Source: Virgibacillus sp. NKC19-16 (GTDB lineage: Bacteria > Bacillota > Bacilli > Bacillales > Amphibacillaceae). Taken from it: a DNA stretch of 64,000 nucleotides. Within the stretch, counting starts at the first letter, position 1. Every line of letters begins with the position of its first letter. The notes below the pieces were generated by a model. That model did no database searches, was not told where the DNA came from, and worked only from the letters and a program-made list of their open reading frames with translations. Of this stretch, positions 61,845-64,000 are shown piece after piece. The stretch covers positions 1,236,001 to 1,300,000 of the forward strand of contig NZ_CP074373.1 of the NCBI RefSeq assembly GCF_021560035.1, written 5' to 3'. The translations under genes were made by a program, and so were the position numbers.

Positions 61845-63050
61845 ATGAGTAAAATAAAGGTAGACCGATTAACGAAAATTTTCGGCAGGCGTCCGAAACA
61901 AGCTGTCAAATACCTAGATGAAAATAAATCAAAGGATGAAATTCTGGAGTTAACTGGGATGACAGTGGGTGTTAATCAAGCTACATTCGATGTTCAGGAT
62001 GGCGAAGTCTTTGTGATCATGGGCCTATCTGGCAGTGGTAAATCTACACTCGTTCGTATGCTGAACCGTTTGATCGAGCCAACCTCTGGTGATGTTTGGT
62101 TTGATGATGAAAACATAACAGAAATGAATAAGGAGCAACTTCGAGAAGTTCGAAGGAAAAAAATGAGCATGGTTTTCCAGAACTTTGCTTTGTTGCCGCA
62201 TAAATCGATTCTTAAGAACGCTGAATACGGTTTGGAAATCCAGGGAATTGATAAAGAGGAACGGGAAAAGAAGGCTCGTGAAGCGCTTGAACTAGTTGGT
62301 CTCGGCGGCTATTTGGAGAAGTATCCAAATGAGCTTTCCGGCGGTATGCAACAGCGGGTCGGTCTGGCAAGAGCTCTAGCCAATGATCCGGAAATCCTTC
62401 TCATGGACGAGGCGTTCAGTGCACTGGATCCGTTAATCCGAAAAGATATGCAGGATGAATTGATGGATTTGCAGCAATCCGTACAAAAAACCATCATCTT
62501 TATTACACACGATTTGGATGAAGCACTTCGGATCGGTGACAGGATTGCCCTGATGAAAGATGGTGCCATTGTACAGATTGGTACAGCCGAAGAGATTTTA
62601 ATGGATCCTGCCGATGATTATGTTAGTCGCTTCGTTCAAGATGTCAATCTTGCCAATGTATTCACAGCGAGTCATGTGATGAAGCGTGCTGAAACAGTGA
62701 CGGTTGACAGGGGCCCAAATGTTGCCCTCAGGTTAATGAAAGAAAATGGTGTCTCCACGATTTATGTGGTTGATAAAAAACAGAAGTTGCTCGGTTATGT
62801 AACGGCAGACCAGGCAGCATCTGCAGCTAAAGAAAGTAAAGGCCTGGAAGATATTCTTACATCCGATATCCCGACTGTAAACCCGGACACATTACTTGGT
62901 GATATATTTGAACCGATGGCTGATGACAAAGCGCCACTGTCCGTTGTAGATGATTCGGGCAAGTTGGTTGGGATTGTTGTCAGAGGGGCAATTATCGGTG
63001 CTCTCGCCGGGGATGATAAGGTATTGAACGGAAATGGGGGTGAAGAATAA
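61845..63050 (+). CDS. opuAA: Glycine betaine ABC transporter ATPase OpuAA with tandem CBS domains
   Basis: 401-aa ATPase of the OpuA osmoprotectant importer. Walker A is GLSGSGKST, the signature LSGGMQQRVGLARAL and the H-loop FITHDLDEA. Walker B reads ILLMDEAFSALD, with Ala where the paralog at 16.7 kb has Pro. The C-terminal CBS pair lies at about residues 280-395 (VALRLMKENGVSTIYVVD and FEPMADDKAPLSVVDD), the ionic-strength or nucleotide-sensing module of the family. ATG after AGTGAGGTGA. It abuts opuAB with no gap. Confidence 0.95.
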   Translation: MSKIKVDRLTKIFGRRPKQAVKYLDENKSKDEILELTGMTVGVNQATFDVQDGEVFVIMGLSGSGKSTLVRMLNRLIEPTSGDVWFDDENITEMNKEQLREVRRKKMSMVFQNFALLPHKSILKNAEYGLEIQGIDKEEREKKAREALELVGLGGYLEKYPNELSGGMQQRVGLARALANDPEILLMDEAFSALDPLIRKDMQDELMDLQQSVQKTIIFITHDLDEALRIGDRIALMKDGAIVQIGTAEEILMDPADDYVSRFVQDVNLANVFTASHVMKRAETVTVDRGPNVALRLMKENGVSTIYVVDKKQKLLGYVTADQAASAAKESKGLEDILTSDIPTVNPDTLLGDIFEPMADDKAPLSVVDDSGKLVGIVVRGAIIGALAGDDKVLNGNGGEE

Positions 63051-63893
63051 ATGGATGAAAGAGCAGGAACATTTCTCCCCAAACTTCCGTTAGCAGAATG
63101 GGTGGAAGCATTTGTTGACTTTTTGACGTCTTCGTTCGGGGCAGTATTTGATGCTATCACTGCAGTAATTGGATTCATTACGGAGAATTTTGTAGTAGTG
63201 CTTGAGTTAGTCCCACCGATTTTGCTAATTGTAGTTGTAGCACTTCTGGCATGGTGGATTGTAAATTGGAAACTTGGACTTTTTGCACTTGTTGGTCTTG
63301 GCCTTATCAACAATCTTGGCTATTGGCCGGAAACACTGGAGACGGTAGCACTTGTTATTGTCTCGGTTGTCGCGTCGATGATTATCGGAATTCCGGTTGG
63401 TATTTGGATGTCTCAGAAAAAATCCGTCGAGACGGTGATTACACCGATTCTGGATTTCATGCAGACGATGCCAGCATTTGTTTATTTGATTCCGGCGGTC
63501 GTCTTCTTCAGCCTTGGCATGGTGCCTGGTGTTGTAGCTACTATTATATTCTCCATGCCGCCTACTGTAAGGCTCACAAACCTCGGTATCCGGCAGGTGG
63601 ATCAGGAACTTATTGAAGCATCCAATGCATTTGGTTCATCAACCGGTCAGAGACTGGGGAAAGTGCAAATACCACTTGCTATGCCATCAATCATGGCAGG
63701 TATTAACCAGACAATCATGCTTTCACTATCGATGGTTGTCATCGCTTCAATGGTTGGGGCTCCCGGTCTTGGTACAGTTGTATACAGAGCTGTTACACAG
63801 GTTGCGATCGGACCAGGATTTGAAGGTGGCCTGTCCCTTGTTATCGTTGCGATGTTACTTGACCGCATTACAAAAGGGGCAGTTAAAAATTAA
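63051..63893 (+). CDS. opuAB: Glycine betaine ABC transporter permease OpuAB
   Basis: 280-aa membrane subunit with an N-terminal pre-domain (LPLAEWVEAFVDFLTSSFG), and then the permease core with PILDFMQTMPAFVYLIPAVVFFS and the coupling loop EASNAFGSSTGQRLGKVQIPLA. ATG directly follows the opuAA stop (TAA ATG); the site GGGGGTGAAG lies in the end of opuAA. Forms OpuA with the ATPase and the lipoprotein downstream. Confidence 0.95.
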   Translation: MDERAGTFLPKLPLAEWVEAFVDFLTSSFGAVFDAITAVIGFITENFVVVLELVPPILLIVVVALLAWWIVNWKLGLFALVGLGLINNLGYWPETLETVALVIVSVVASMIIGIPVGIWMSQKKSVETVITPILDFMQTMPAFVYLIPAVVFFSLGMVPGVVATIIFSMPPTVRLTNLGIRQVDQELIEASNAFGSSTGQRLGKVQIPLAMPSIMAGINQTIMLSLSMVVIASMVGAPGLGTVVYRAVTQVAIGPGFEGGLSLVIVAMLLDRITKGAVKN

Positions 63894-63911
63894 GCATGTA
63901 ACCGGGTTTTT

Positions 63912-63933
63912 CCGCATCATTCAGGTGATGCGG
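63912..63933 (+). promoter_or_regulatory. Intercistronic hairpin between opuAB and opuAC
   Basis: CCGCATCA (63912-63919) and TGATGCGG (63926-63933) are perfect inverted repeats; no T run follows (ATCCCGAA). Probably an RNA-stability element at the border of the binding-protein gene, comparable to the hairpin at 15793-15825 in the other operon. Confidence 0.5.
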
Positions 63934-63978
63934 ATCCCGAACATATAGAAACATTATTTTAAGGGAGGTCAATTTATT

Positions 63979-64000
63979 ATGACTAAGAAATTTAGATTAT
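63979..64000 (+). CDS. opuAC: Start of OpuAC, betaine-binding lipoprotein (cut by window edge)
   Basis: ATG 63979 with GGGAGG 10 nt upstream begins MTKKFRL, a basic signal-peptide start. From its position after opuAA-opuAB this should be the operon's binding protein. Only seven codons are visible, so the assignment is by context. Confidence 0.6.

Overview
The window looks like a chromosomal segment of a low-GC, endospore-forming, salt-adapted member of the Bacillaceae (Oceanobacillus/Virgibacillus type). Sporulation and germination genes support this: a gerA-type germinant receptor operon, an alpha/beta SASP, a YjcZ peptide, YhaL and a YhcN/YlaJ lipoprotein. So do the sigI-rsgI pair, the Bacillus-like yha cluster, AGGAGG-type ribosome binding sites with many TTG/GTG starts, and an unusual number of glycine-betaine-type uptake genes with acidic secreted proteins. 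There is no rRNA, tRNA, CRISPR array or prophage in view.

Layout. 0-8.3 kb: end of an ABC-class ATPase, queG, a cell-wall-type amidase, trmL, a repeat-rich gap hiding a 34-aa membrane peptide, then odhAB. 8.3-14.4 kb: a heptad-repeat coiled coil, a PurR-boxed purine permease (pbuG-like), nupC, a frameshifted aldehyde dehydrogenase and murG. 14.5-18.1 kb: an ABC operon for a quaternary amine (SBP-permease-ATPase). 18.1-21.9 kb: the germination operon on the minus strand. 22-27 kb: zinc-ribbon protein, membrane trypsin-like protease, PRC-barrel protein, sigI-rsgI, YhdB-like and an Asn-rich spore lipoprotein. 27.5-30.8 kb: yrrT-luxS-mccA-mccB, methionine-to-cysteine conversion with AI-2 synthase in the operon. 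30.8-37.5 kb: M20 dipeptidase, YueD-type SDR, YjcZ, ythPQ-type ABC exporter, methionine aminopeptidase, cytosolic BtuF-like protein. 37.6-41.3 kb: a NhaC-family transporter behind a tyrosine-type T-box, azlCD and a CDF exporter. 41.5-46.1 kb: IDEAL-like protein, fumC, SASP, msmX and a yxkF-like regulator. 46.4-57.5 kb: a Bacillus-like series yheA, yhaR, yhzC, yhaQP, yhaON, a GbsR-type regulator, yhaM, yhaL and prsA. 57.6-64 kb: two orphan betaine-binding lipoproteins, yhaI, a second GbsR-type regulator and the opuA operon, which runs off the right edge.

How the genes work together. Five substrate-binding protein genes of the OpuAC/ProX superfamily (one cut by the edge), two permeases, two CBS-containing ATPases and two GbsR-type regulators form an osmoprotection island. 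The two orphan binding proteins at 57.9 and 59.4 kb are circular permutations of each other, and one seems to lack a normal start codon. A family of interspersed elements with long imperfect terminal inverted repeats occurs at 3.4, 18.0, 27.1 and 46.1 kb. Two copies carry an extra ~37-nt hairpin cassette at different positions. No wholly new multi-gene system was found. The most distinctive items are the permuted binding-protein pair, the nested repeat family, luxS inside the transsulfuration operon, and the opuA leader with a 24-codon ORF.
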